DNA from: Takifugu bimaculatus
Taxonomy: Eukaryota; Chordata; Actinopteri; Tetraodontiformes; Tetraodontidae
Length of the DNA: 64,000 nt
Assembly (NCBI GenBank): GCA_004026145.2
Contig: CP034977.1
Coordinates: 4,891,773 to 4,955,772, forward strand
Direction: 5' to 3'
A program made the position numbers and the translations under genes. Shown piece after piece: positions 35,609-49,384 of the stretch (its first letter is position 1; each line of letters opens with the position of its first letter). A model generated the notes under the pieces. The model worked only from the letters and a program-made list of their open reading frames with translations, did no database searches and was not told the DNA's origin.

Positions 35609-36199
35609 ACACTCCTGCTGCGTTGGACCAGCCGGATAAAAATAACGCTTTTCTGATGGTGTTGCTTCAGGATGAAAGCTGAGATTAATTTGAACTGGAC
35701 GAGTGACGGGGATCAGGTGATCGCCTGAGGCCGTGAGAGGTTGAAGGCACCACAGAAAAAAGGCAACTGACATCGTTACACAAGGTCAAAAGGACCTTTT
35801 TTTAGTTTAATATTGAAATCTTCAAAGACTCATCTATGAAAAGAGTTGTGGTGAACACACGAGTTAAAGCTACTGCAGCTAATCTGGGTGGAACGTTCCC
35901 TCGCTGGCCACGTTACGAGGTCTTTAATATGTTGACTGGCTCGTTAACACAAATACCCGATCAGCCGATGACATGGCTGCAGATGTGTTCAGGACCATTT
36001 GCTGAAGTCAAGCCGAGCCTCAGACGGGTTTTAAGTGACTCTCATTATAATAACTGAGGCCACAGTTTGAGTCACCAAACTTGGACGATAGAAGACTGAA
36101 AAACAAGTCTGTGACATTCAGAAGGTTTGGTGGAAAGGGTTAGGGTTCTCCTGCCTCCTCTCGTATGGCTGGCCCGGGCTGGTGCTGGTCCAATGGTGG
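35609..36199. other. 3' flank of atg16l2, no gene recognised
   Basis: Sequence after the atg16l2 stop. No clear AATAAA signal within the first 300 bp; ORFs at 35836 and 36127 have no domain. Confidence 0.5.
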
Positions 36200-36555
36200 G
36201 GGTGTATATTATGCATGTTCATCCCTTTAGGTCCACAGTGTATCCGTCTTCTGATGGCTACTTCTCCCTGTCACAATGCACATATCATCTCAAACTGGCT
36301 TTTTGCAACATGAAAGTGAGTTCCAGTCACAAGATCTCAACCCAATAGAGCCAATTTGGGACGTGGTGGAATGCACGATTCGCATCATAGATGTGCAGCT
36401 GACAAATCTGCAGAAACTGAGTGATGCTAATATTTCTGAGGAATGTTCCCAACACAAGCTAGTTCTGCAGGGAGTGGGTCCAACCTTTTACCAGCAAGGT
36501 GGACCCAAAAAGGTACCTAAGAAAGTACCTGATAAAGTGGTGGGTGGGTGAGTGT
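36200..36555 (+). mobile_element. Decayed 3' part of a Tc1-like transposon
   Basis: The reading contains SSDGYFSLSQCTYHLKLAF and QDLNPIEPIWDVVECTIRI, recognisable as the last DDE segment and the NPIExxWDVVE block of Tc1 transposases, followed by a KVPDKVVG-type end. Frames shift, parts are missing, and the 5' half is gone, so it is non-functional. It lies about 600 bp beyond the end of atg16l2. Confidence 0.75.
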
Positions 36556-37129
36556 ATGTCACCTTTGAGTTGACCGAGTCGTGTTGCTGAGTTCAGGTTA
36601 GCTTCTTGTGCCTGCTGATTTTAGCTTTTTGTTAGCAGAAATTTCTTCAGCCTGCGTGGCGTCGCTGCCTTCACGTCTAATAGAGTTATGTTTAATAGAT
36701 CAATCAAAAGATTTGGGATTTTATTAGGGTCTTTCAGCCTGTCAGAGCTGCGCTCATACATGGTTTGAATGTTTCAAAACTCATTAAAAAGCAGTCATGA
36801 TATCCTACACACGGTTTTTCCTTCTGGATTTTAATTATTTTTCAAATGTCTTGAGTCATTTTTTAAATATATGCGCCACTTGTTTTACATCAGCGTCAGA
36901 TTTTCTTCTTTAAAATGTTTGTGACTAATAAATACAGAATTACAATGTGTGGAGATGGTTTTTCATGTCAAATGTAGAAATTGTGAAGGTGACAACTTGA
37001 TTTTTGATATTCAGACGTGTTGCTAATGAAGGAAAAGCTGAAACGATCCCAAAAACATTCATCTGCTGTCAGAAAGTTAGAGAAGCCACCAGTCCTGTGA
37101 GTCCTGCAGCATTTAACTGGTGTGGAGGC

Positions 37130-37215
37130 AGGGAGCTGGGGGAGGGGCGGGGTCACATCGGGAAGGGGCGGGGTCACATCGGGGGGCGGGGCGACAGTGG
37201 GCGGGGCGGGGTTGG
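37130..37215 (+). promoter_or_regulatory. GC-box cluster, possible CpG-type promoter
   Basis: Six GGGGCGGGG/GGGCGGGGC motifs (SP1/KLF-type) in 80 bp, two in a repeated GGGGCGGGGTCACATCGGG unit. A Kozak-like GCCATGG at about 37410 followed by a CCAG|GTAGTG donor lies 200 bp downstream. Could drive an unrecognised plus-strand gene; motif evidence only. Confidence 0.3.
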
Positions 37216-37649
37216 GGGCTTGAATGGTTGTTCAGTCCCAGCTGAGATGGAGCCTTCTGTTATTTACTTCCTGCTTAAAATCGCAACAGTCTGATGACCA
37301 CTTCCTGAGAGAGAGCTCTTTTTTGTTTCCACGGCAACAGCATCGCTCATCCTCCATCCTCTTTATCATCATCTCTCTGTCCAGCTGTGTTCAGCTCCTC
37401 ATCATCAACGCCATGGTGGATAAAGCAACCAGGTAGTGAGTCTGTTTATTCCAACAGCGTTTTTATGTCTTTCACTGCTGAGAATCTGGTCCAGTAGATC
37501 TGCTGATCCCCTCTGTGGATCTGGATCGGCTTCATATGGTGGTCTTGGCATGTTGTGTTATTATTGTGTATTATTATTGTGATATTCCAGAAACAGATGC
37601 AGTTTTTAAATGTTGAGTTTATTTATGAAGAAATATTCTCATCCATTCA

Positions 37650-38128
37650 TACTGGTCTCATTCAGACCCACTACTGGTCTCATTCAGACCCACTCATGGT
37701 CTCATTCAGACCCACTCATGGTCTCATTCAGACCCACTACTGGTCTCATTCAGACCCACTAATGGTCTCATTCAGACCCAGCAACTGGTCTCATTCAGAC
37801 CCAGCTACTGGTCTCATTCAGACCCAGCTACTGGTCTCATTCAGACCCAGCTACTGGTCTCATTCAGACCCACTCATGGTCTCATTCAGACCCACTCATG
37901 GTCTCATTCAGACCCACTACTGGTCTCATTCAGACCCACTAATGGTCTCATTCAGACCCAGCAACTGGTCTCATTCAGACCCACTACTGGTCTCATTCAG
38001 ACCCACTAATGGTCTCATTCAGACCCAGCAACTGGTCTCATTCAGACCCAGCTACTGGTCTCATTCAGACCCAGCTACTGGTCTCATTCAGACCCACTAA
38101 TGGTCTCATTCAGACCCAGCAACTGGCC
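37650..38128 (+). repeat. 22-bp minisatellite with a conserved hairpin (GGTCTCATTCAGACC)
   Basis: About 21 units of CTGGTCTCATTCAGACCCAC with CT, AA or GCAA junction variants. Each unit has a perfect 5-bp inverted repeat GGTCT/AGACC around the loop CATTC. Also gives one long plus-strand ORF (37555-38100), an artefact. Confidence 0.95.
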
Positions 38129-38384
38129 TGCTGGTTGAAGAGTCACTGAAATAGACCCGTCTGACAAGCTGAAACAGGCTGAAGAATGAACCCATCCTGC
38201 CCCCATTCAGAGACCTTCAACAACAGACGAGGAACCAACTGAGGAGGATCTATCAGTCTATCATCAAAGAAACATCAAGATGATCCACAAGACTTGTTGG
38301 ATCCTGACACAACTGCTCTGTGAACAGTGGACCAGTTCCCCCAGAACCACAGACCAGGTACCAGGAATCAGGAACCACGATGAC

Positions 38385-38900
38385 TGACTAGAAATAGCTT
38401 CACTAACTAGAGACAGCTTCACTAACTAGAGATAGCTTCACTAACTAGAGATAGCTTCACTGACTAGAGATAGCTTCACTAACTAGAGATAGCTTCACTA
38501 ACTAGAGACAGCTTCACTGACTAGAGATAGCTTCACTGACTAGAGATAGCTTCACTGACTAGAGACAGCTTCACTAACTAGAGATAGCTTCACTGACTAG
38601 AGACAGCTTCGCTGACTAGAAATAACTTCTCTAACTAGAGACAGCTTCACTAACTAGAGATAGCTTCACTGACTAGAGATAGCTTCACTAACTAGAGATA
38701 GCTTCTCTAACTAGAGATAGCTTCACTGACTAGAGACAGCTTCTCTAACTAGAGACAGCTTCACTAACTAGAGACAGCTTCACTGACTAGAGACAGCTTC
38801 TCTAACTAGAGACAGCTTCACTAACTAGAGATAGCTTCACTGACTAGAGACAGCTTCTCTAACTAGAGACAGCTTCACTAACTAGAGATAGCTTCACTGA
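38385..38900 (+). repeat. 19-bp minisatellite (ACTAGAGATAGCTTCACTA)
   Basis: About 27 units of TAGAGATAGCTTCACTAAC and variants (GACAGC, TTCTCT, CTGAC), cut off by the N gap. Confidence 0.95.
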
Positions 38901-39000
38901 NNNNNNNNNNNNNNNNNNNNNNNNNNNNNNNNNNNNNNNNNNNNNNNNNNNNNNNNNNNNNNNNNNNNNNNNNNNNNNNNNNNNNNNNNNNNNNNNNNNN
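38901..39000. other. Assembly gap (100 N)
   Basis: Exactly 100 Ns between two different minisatellites, so unknown length and content are missing here. Confidence 1.
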
Positions 39001-42000
39001 GTGGCGTGAGATATTATCAGGTGAGCCGTGAGATATTATCAGGTGTGCCGTGAGATATTATCAGGTGTGCCATGAGATATTATCAGGTGTGGCGTGAGAT
39101 ATTATCAGGTGAGCCGTGAGATATTATCAGGTGTGCCGTGAGATATTATCAGGTGTGCCATGAGATATTATCAGGTGTGGCGTGAGATATTATCAGGTGT
39201 GCCATGAGATATTATCAGGTGTGGCATGAGATATTATCAGGTGAGCCATGAGATATTATCAGGTGAGCCATGAGATATTATCAGGTGAGCCGTGAGATAT
39301 TATCAGGTGTGCCGTGAGATATTATCAGGTGTGCCATGAGATATTATCAGGTGTGGCGTGAGATATTATCAGGTGTGCCATGAGATATTATCAGGTGTGG
39401 CATGAGATATTATCAGGTGAGCCATGAGATATTATCAGGTGAGCCATGAGATATTATCAGGTGTGCCGTGAGATATTATCAGGTGAGCCGTGAGATATTA
39501 TCAGGTGTGCCGTGAGATATTATCAGGTGAGCCGTGAGATATTATCAGGTGTGCCGTGAGATATTATCAGGTGTGCCGTGAGATATTATCAGGTGAGCCA
39601 TGAGATATTATCAGGTGAGCCATGAGATATTATCAGGTGAGCCATGAGATATTATCAGGTGTGCCGTGAGATATTATCAGGTGAGCCGTGAGATATTATC
39701 AGGTGTGGCGTGAGATATTATCAGGTGTGGCGTGAGATATTATCAGGTGAGCCATGAGATATTATCAGGTGAGCCGTGAGATATTATCAGGTGTGGCGTG
39801 AGATATTATCAGGTGTGGCGTGAGATATTATCAGGTGTGGCGTGAGATATTATCAGGTGTGCCATGAGATATTATCAGGTGTGGCATGAGATATTATCAG
39901 GTGAGCCATGAGATATTATCAGGTGAGCCGTGAGATATTATCAGGTGAGCCGTGAGATATTATCAGGTGAGCCGTGAGATATTATCAGGTGTGCCGTGAG
40001 ATATTATCAGGTGAGCCGTGAGATATTATCAGGTGTGCCGTGAGATATTATCAGGTGTGGCGTGAGATATTATCAGGTGTGGCCTGAGATATTATCAGGT
40101 GAGCCGTGAGATATTATCAGGTGAGCCGTGAGATATTATCAGGTGTGCCGTGAGATATTATCAGGTGTGCCGTGAGATATTATCAGGTGTGGCGTGAGAT
40201 ATTATCAGGTGTGCCGTGAGATATTATCAGGTGAGCCATGAGATATTATCAGGTGAGCCATGAGATATTATCAGGTGAGCCGTGAGATATTATCAGGTGT
40301 GCCGTGAGATATTATCAGGTGTGCCGTGAGATATTATCAGGTGTGCCATGAGATATTATCAGGTGTGGCGTGAGATATTATCAGGTGTGCCATGAGATAT
40401 TATCAGGTGTGGCATGAGATATTATCAGGTGAGCCATGAGATATTATCAGGTGTGGCGTGAGATATTATCAGGTGTGCCGTGAGATATTATCAGGTGAGC
40501 CGTGAGATATTATCAGGTGAGCCGTGAGATATTATCAGGTGTGCCGTGAGATATTATCAGGTGAGCCGTGAGATATTATCAGGTGTGCCGTGAGATATTA
40601 TCAGGTGTGCCGTGAGATATTATCAGGTGTGGCGTGAGATATTATCAGGTGTGCCATGAGATATTATCAGGTGTGGCATGAGATATTATCAGGTGAGCCA
40701 TGAGATATTATCAGGTGTGCCATGAGATATTATCAGGTGTGCCGTGAGATATTATCAGGTGTGGCGTGAGATATTATCAGGTGTGGCGTGAGATATTATC
40801 AGGTGTGCCATGAGATATTATCAGGTGTGGCATGAGATATTATCAGGTGAGCCATGAGATATTATCAGGTGTGCCATGAGATATTATCAGGTGTGCCGTG
40901 AGATATTATCAGGTGTGGCGTGAGATATTATCAGGTGTGGCGTGAGATATTATCAGGTGAGCCGTGAGATATTATCAGGTGAGCCATGAGATATTATCAG
41001 GTGTGCCGTGAGATATTATCAGGTGTGGCGTGAGATATTATCAGGTGTGGCCTGAGATATTATCAGGTGAGCCGTGAGATATTATCAGGTGAGCCGTGAG
41101 ATATTATCAGGTGTGCCGTGAGATATTATCAGGTGTGCCGTGAGATATTATCAGGTGTGCCGTGAGATATTATCAGGTGTGGCGTGAGATATTATCAGGT
41201 GTGCCATGAGATATTATCAGGTGTGCCGTGAGATATTATCAGGTGAGCCGTGAGATATTATCAGGTGAGCCGTGAGATATTATCAGGTGTGCCGTGAGAT
41301 ATTATCAGGTGTGGCGTGAGATATTATCAGGTGAGCCATGAGATATTATCAGGTGAGCCATGAGATATTATCAGGTGTGGCGTGAGATATTATCAGGTGA
41401 GCCATGAGATATTATCAGGTGAGCCATGAGATATTATCAGGTGTGGCGTGAGATATTATCAGGTGTGGCGTGAGATATTATCAGGTGTGGCATGAGATAT
41501 TATCAGGTGAGCCATGAGATATTATCAGGTGTGGCGTGAGATATTATCAGGTGAGCCATGAGATATTATCAGGTGAGCCATGAGATATTATCAGGTGTGG
41601 CGTGAGATATTATCAGGTGTGGCGTGAGATATTATCAGGTGTGCCATGAGATATTATCAGGTGTGGCATGAGATATTATCAGGTGAGCCATGAGATATTA
41701 TCAGGTGTGCCATGAGATATTATCAGGTGAGGCGTGAGATATTATCAGGTGAGCCATGAGATATTATCAGGTGTGCCATGAGATATTATCAGGTGTGCCG
41801 TGAGATATTATCAGGTGTGGCGTGAGATATTATCAGGTGTGGCGTGAGATATTATCAGGTGAGCCGTGAGATATTATCAGGTGTGCCATGAGATATTATC
41901 AGGTGTGCCATGAGATATTATCAGGTGAGCCGTGAGATATTATCAGGTGAGCCATGAGATATTATCAGGTGTGCCATGAGATATTATCAGGTGTGCCGTG

Positions 42001-45000
42001 AGATATTATCAGGTGTGGCGTGAGATATTATCAGGTGTGGCGTGAGATATTATCAGGTGAGCCGTGAGATATTATCAGGTGTGCCGTGAGATATTATCAG
42101 GTGAGCCGTGAGATATTATCAGGTGTGCCGTGAGATATTATCAGGTGAGCCGTGAGATATTATCAGGTGTGCCGTGAGATATTATCAGGTGTGGCGTGAG
42201 ATATTATCAGGTGTGGCCTGAGATATTATCAGGTGAGCCGTGAGATATTATCAGGTGAGCCGTGAGATATTATCAGGTGTGCCGTGATATATATCAGGTG
42301 TGCCGTGAGATATTATCAGGTGTGGCCGTGAGATATTATCAGGTGTGGCGTGAGATATTATCAGGTGTGGCCATGAGATATTATCAGGTGTGGCATGAGA
42401 TATTATCAGGTGAGCCATGAGATATTATCAGGTGAGCCATGAGATATTATCAGGTGAGCCGTGAGATATTATCAGGTGTGCCGTGAGATATTATCAGGTG
42501 TGCCGTGAGATATTATCAGGTGTGCCGTGAGATATTATCAGGTGTGGCATGAGATATTATCAGGTGAGCCATGAGATATTATCAGGTGAGCCATGAGATA
42601 TTATCAGGTGTGGCGTGAGATATTATCAGGTGAGCCATGAGATATTATCAGGTGAGCCATGAGATATTATCAGGTGTGCGTGAGATATTATCAGGTGTGG
42701 CGTGAGATATTATCAGGTGTGGCATGAGATATTATCAGGTGAGCCGTGAGATATTATCAGGTGTGGCGTGAGATATTATCAGGTGAGCCATGAGATATTA
42801 TCAGGTGAGCCATGAGATATTATCAGGTGTGGCGTGAGATATTATCAGGTGTGGCGTGAGATATTATCAGGTGTGCCATGAGATATTATCAGGTGTGGCG
42901 TGAGATATTATCAGGTGAGCCATGAGATATTATCAGGTGTGCTGAGATATTATCAGGTGAGGCGTGAGATATTATCAGGTGAGCCATGAGATATTATCAG
43001 GTGTGCGCCATGAGATATTATCAGGTGTGCCGTGAGATATTATCAGGTGTGGCGTGAGATATTATCAGGTGTGGCGTGAGATATTATCAGGTGAGCCGTG
43101 AGATATTATCAGGTGTGCCATGAGATATTATCAGGTGTGCCATGAGATATTATCAGGTGAGCCGTGAGATATTATCAGGTGTGGCCATGATATATTATCA
43201 GTGTGGCCATGAGATATTATCAGGTGTCCGTGAGATATTATCAGGTGTGGCGTGAGATATTATCAGGTGGCGTGAGATATTATCAGGTGAGCCGTGAGAT
43301 ATTATCAGTGTGCCGTGAGATATTATCAGGTGTGCCGTGAGATATTATCAGGTGTGGCGTGAGATATTATCAGGTGAGCCGTGAGATATTATCAGGTGTG
43401 CCGTGAGATATTATCAGGTGTGGCGTGAGATATTATCAGGTGTGGCCTGAGATATTATCAGGTGAGCCGTGAGATATTATCAGGTGAGCCGTGAGATATT
43501 ATCAGGTGTGCCGTGAGATATTATCAGGTGTGCCGTGAGATATTATCAGGTGTGCCGTGAGATATTATCAGGTGTGGCGTGAGATATTATCAGGTGTGCC
43601 ATGAGATATTATCAGGTGTGGCATGAGATATTATCAGGTGAGCCATGAGATATTATCAGGTGAGCCATGAGATATTATCAGGTGAGCCGTGAGATATTAT
43701 CAGGTGTGCCGTGAGATATTATCAGGTGTGCCGTGAGATATTATCAGGTGTGCCATGAGATATTATCAGGTGTGGTGTGAGATATTATCAGGTGTGCCGT
43801 GAGATATTATCAGGTGTGCCATGAGATATTATCAGTGTGAGCCATGAGATATATCAGGTGGCCATGAGATATTATCAGGTGTGCCGTGAGATATTATCAG
43901 GTGAGCCGTGAGATATTATCAGGTGTGGCGTGAGATATTATCAGGTGTGGCGTGAGATATTATCAGGTGTGCCGTGAGATATTATCAGGTGTGGCGTGAG
44001 ATATTATCAGGTGTGCCGTGAGATATTATCAGGTGGCCATGAGATATTATCAGGTGAGCCGTGAGATATTATCAGGTGTGCGTGAGATATTATCAGGTGA
44101 GCCGTGAGATATTATCAGGTGAGCCGTGAGATATTATCAGGTGTGCCGTGAGATATTATCAGGTGAGCCGTGAGATATTATCAGGTGAGCCGTGAGATAT
44201 TATCAGGTGTGGCGTGAGATATTATCAGGTGAGCCATGAGATATTATCAGGTGTGGCGTGAGATATTATCAGGTGAGCCATGAGATATTATCAGGTGTGG
44301 CGTGAGATATTATCAGGTGAGCCATGAGATATTATCAGGTGTGGCGTGAGATATTATCAGGTGTGCCGTGGGATATTATCAGGTGTGCCGTGAGATATTA
44401 TCAGGTGTGGCATGAGATATTATCAGGTGTGGCATGAGATATTATCAGGTGGCCGTGAGATATTATCAGGTGTGGCGTGAGATATTATCAGGTGAGCCGT
44501 GAGATATTATCAGGTGGCATGAGATATTATCAGGTGTGGCGTGAGATATTATCAGGTGTGCCGTGAGATATTATCAGGTGTGGCGTGAGATATTATCAGG
44601 TGTGGCGTGAGATATTATCAGGTGAGCCGTGAGATATTATCAGGTGTGGCGTGAGATATTATCAGGTGTGCCGTGAGATATTATCAGGTGTGGCGTGAGA
44701 TATTATCAGGTGTGCCGTGAGATATTATCAGGTTAGCCATGAGATATTATCAGGTGTGCGTGAGATATTATCAGGTGTGCGTGAGATATTATCAGGTGTG
44801 CCATGAGATATTATCAGGTGAGCCATGAGATATTATCAGGTGTGGCGTGAGATATTATCAGGTGAGCCATGAGATATTATCAGGTGAGCCGTGAGATATT
44901 ATCAGGGTGGCGTGAGATATTATCAGGGTGGCGTGAGATATTATCAGGTGGCCATGAGATATTATCAGGGTGGCGTGAGATATTATCAGGTGAGCCATGA

Positions 45001-48000
45001 GATATTATCAGGTGTGCCATGAGATATTATCAGGTGTGGCGTGAGATATTATCAGGTGAGCCATGAGATATTATCAGGGAGCCATGAGATATTATCAGGT
45101 GGCCGTGAGATATTATCAGGTGAGCGTGAGATATTATCAGGTGAGCCGTGAGATATTATCAGGTGTGGCGTGAGATATTATCAGGTGTGCCGTGAGATAT
45201 TATCAGGTGTGCCGTGAGATATTATCAGGTGTGGCGTGAGATATTATCAGGTGAGCCGTGAGATATTATCAGGTGAGCCGTGAGATATTATCAGGTGTGG
45301 CGTGAGATATTATCAGGTGTGCCGTGAGATATTATCAGGTGGGCGTGAGATATTATCAGGTGGCGTGAGATATTATCAGGTGTGGCGTGAGATATTATCA
45401 GGTGGCCGTGAGATATTATCAGGTGGTGTGAGATATTATCAGGTGAGCCGTGAGATATTATCAGGTGTGCGTGAGATATTATCAGGTGTGGCGTGAGATA
45501 TTATCAGGTGTGCCATGAGATATTATCAGGTGAGCCATGAGATATTATCAGGTGTGGCGTGAGATATTATCAGGTGCCATGAGATATTATCAGGTGAGCC
45601 ATGAGATATTATCAGGTGTGGCGTGAGATATTATCAGGTGGGTGAGATATTATCAGGTGTGGCATGAGATATTATCAGGTGGCCGTGAGATATTATCAGG
45701 TGTGGCGTGAGATATTATCAGGTGAGCCATGAGATATTATCAGGTGAGCCATGAGATATTATCAGGTGTGGCGTGAGATATTATCAGGTGTGGCGTGAGA
45801 TATTATCAGGTGGCCATGAGATATTATCAGGTGTGGCATGAGATATTATCAGGTGAGCCATGAGATATTATCAGGTGGCCATGAGATATTATCAGGTGTG
45901 GCGTGAGATATTATCAGGTGAGCCATGAGATATTATCAGGTGTGCCATGAGATATTATCAGGTGTGCCGTGAGATATTATCAGGTGTGGCGTGAGATATT
46001 ATCAGGTGTGGCGTGAGATATTATCAGGTGAGCCGTGAGATATTATCAGGTGTGCATGAGATATTATCAGGTGTGCCATGAGATATTATCAGGTGTGCGT
46101 GAGATATTATCAGGTGAGCCATGAGATATTATCAGGTGTGCCATGAGATATTATCAGGTGGCGTGAGATATTATCAGGTGTGCCGTGAGATATTATCAGG
46201 TGTGGCGTGAGATATTATCAGGTGAGCCGTGAGATATTATCAGGTGTGCCGTGAGATATTATCAGGTGAGCCGTGAGATATTATCAGGTGAGCCGTGAGA
46301 TATTATCAGGTGAGCCGTGAGATATTATCAGGTGTGCCGTGAGATATTATCAGGTGTGGCGTGAGATATTATCAGGTGTGGCGTGAGATATTATCAGGTG
46401 AGCCGTGAGATATTATGTGAGCCGTGAGATATTATCAGGTGTGCCGTGAGATATTATCAGGTGTGCCGTGAGATATTATCAGGTGTGGCCGTGAGATATT
46501 ATCAGGTGTGAGTGAGATATTATCAGGTGTGCCGTGAGATATTATCAGGTGTGGCATGAGATATTATCAGGTGAGCCATGAGATATTATCAGGTGAGCCA
46601 TGAGATATTATCAGGTGAGCCGTGAGATATTATCAGGTGTGCGTGAGATATTATCAGGTGTGCGTGAGATATTATCAGGTGTGCCATGAGATATTATCAG
46701 TGTGGGTGAGATATTATCAGGTGTGCCGTGAGATATTATCAGGTGTGGTGAGATATTATCAGGTGGCGTGAGATATTATCAGGTGAGCCATGAGATATTA
46801 TCAGGTGTGGCCGTGAGATATTATCAGGTGAGCCGTGAGATATTATCAGGGTGGCGTGAGATATTATCAGGTGTGGCGTGAGATATTATCAGGTGTGCCG
46901 TGAGATATTATCAGGTGTGGCGTGAGATATTATCAGGTGAGTGAGATATTATCAGGTGAGCCGTGAGATATTATCAGGTGAGCGTGAGATATTATCAGGT
47001 GTGCCGTGAGATATTATCAGGTGAGCCGTGAGATATTATCAGGTGGCCGTGAGATATTATCAGGTGGCGTGAGATATTATCAGGTGTGGCGTGAGATATT
47101 ATCAGGTGAGCCGTGAGATATTATCAGGTGTGCCGTGAGATATTATCAGGTGAGCCATGAGATATTATCAGGTGTGGCGTGAGATATTATCAGGTGAGCG
47201 TGAGATATTATCAGGTGGCGTGAGATATTATCAGGTGAGCCATGAGATATTATCAGGGTGGCGTGAGATATTATCAGGTGTGCCGTGGGATATTATCAGG
47301 TGTGCCGTGAGATATTATCAGGTGTGGCACGAGATATTATCAGGTGTGGCGTGAGATATTATCAGGTGAGCCGTGAGATATTATCAGGTGTGGCGTGAGA
47401 TATTATCAGGTGAGCCGTGAGATATTATCAGGTGTGGCATGAGATATTATCAGGTGTGGCGTGAGATATTATCAGGTGTGGCGTGAGATATTATCAGGTG
47501 TGCCGTGAGATATTATCAGGTGTGGCGTGAGATATTATCAGGTGAGCCGTGAGATATTATCAGGTGTGGCGTGAGATATTATCAGGTGTGCCGTGAGATA
47601 TTATCAGGTGTGGCGTGAGATATTATCAGGTGTGCCGTGAGATATTATCAGGTTAGCCATGAGATATTATCAGGTGTGGCGTGAGATATTATCAGGTGTG
47701 CCGTGAGATATTATCAGGTGTGCCATGAGATATTATCAGGTGTGCCATGAGATATTATCAGGTGTGGCGTGAGATATTATCAGGTGAGCCATGAGATATT
47801 ATCAGGTGAGCCGTGAGATATTATCAGGTGTGGCGTGAGATATTATCAGGTGTGGCGTGAGATATTATCAGGTGAGCCATGAGATATTATCAGGTGTGGC
47901 GTGAGATATTATCAGGTGAGCCATGAGATATTATCAGGTGTGCCATGAGATATTATCAGGTGTGGCGTGAGATATTATCAGGTGAGCCATGAGATATTAT

Positions 48001-49361
48001 CAGGTGAGCCATGAGATATTATCAGGTGTGCCGTGAGATATTATCAGGTGAGCCGTGAGATATTATCAGGTGAGCCGTGAGATATTATCAGGTGTGGCGT
48101 GAGATATTATCAGGTGTGCCGTGAGATATTATCAGGTGTGCCGTGAGATATTATCAGGTGTGGCGTGAGATATTATCAGGTGAGCCGTGAGATATTATCA
48201 GGTGTGCCGTGAGATATTATCAGGGAGCGTGAGATATTATCAGGTGTGCGTGAGATATTATCAGGTGTGCCGTGAGATATTATCAGGTGTGGCGTGAGAT
48301 ATTATCAGGTGTGCATGAGATATTATCAGGTGTGGCGTGAGATATTATCAGGTGTGCCGTGAGATATTATCAGGTGGCCGTGAGATATTATCAGGTGTGT
48401 GAGATATTATCAGGTGAGCGTGAGATATTATCAGGTGTGGCGTGAGATATTATCAGGTGTGGCGTGAGATATTATCAGGTGAGCCATGAGATATTATCAG
48501 GTGTGGCGTGAGATATTATCAGGTGAGCATGAGATATTATCAGGTGGCAATATTATCAGGGTGAGCCCGTGAGATATTATCAGGTGTGGCGTGAAGATAT
48601 TTCCAGGTGAGCCATGAGATTTATCAGGATGATCCGTGAGATAATTATCAGGCAGTTGTGGCGGGAGTATTATCATGTGTGGCGTGAGATATTATCAGGT
48701 GAGCCATGAGATACCATATCAGGTGTGCCGTGAGTATATTTCAGTTGAGTCCAATGAGATATTAATCAGGTGAGCCATGAGATATTATCAGGTTGTGAGC
48801 CAGTGAGAATATTATCAGGTGTGGCCGTGAGATATTATCAGGTGGTGAGCGATGAGATATTATCAGGTGAGGGCCATGAGAATATTATCAAGGGTGAGCA
48901 GTGAGTATTATCAGGTGAGCCAGTGAGATATTATCAGGTGAGCCAGTGAGAGATTATCAGGTGTGGCCAGTGAGATTATTATCAGGTTGTGGCGTGAGAT
49001 TATTATCAGGTTCGGCCAGTGAATTATTAATCAGGGGGAGCCATGAGATATTATCAGGTGAGCCATGAGATATTATCAGGTGAGCCGTGAGATATTATCA
49101 GGTGAGCCGTGAGATATTATCAGGTGTGGCGTGAGATATTATCAGGTGTGGCGTGAGATATTATCAGGTGTGCCGTGAGATATTATCAGGTGAGCCATGA
49201 GATATTATCAGGTGAGCCGTGAGATATTATCAGGTGAGCCGTGAGATATTATCAGGTGAGCCGTGAGATATTATCAGGTGAGCCGTGAGATATTATCAGG
49301 TGTGGCGTGAGATATTATCAGGTGTGGCGTGAGATATTATCAGGTGAGCCGTGAGATATTA
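39001..49361 (+). repeat. 10.3-kb satellite-like array, 22-bp unit
   Basis: About 470 units starting GTG[T/A]G[C/G]C[G/A]TGAG and ending ATATTATCAG. Variation is concentrated at three or four positions, giving a small set of unit types in many orders. Each junction reads CAG|GTGAGC or CAG|GTGTGC, close to a 5' splice consensus. Homogeneous at 39001-42280; single-base losses increase at 43000-47300; a badly disordered patch lies at 48540-49030. The left end is at the gap, so it may be longer. Confidence 0.97.
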
Positions 49362-49384
49362 TATTAGATATTATTATTAAAGTC

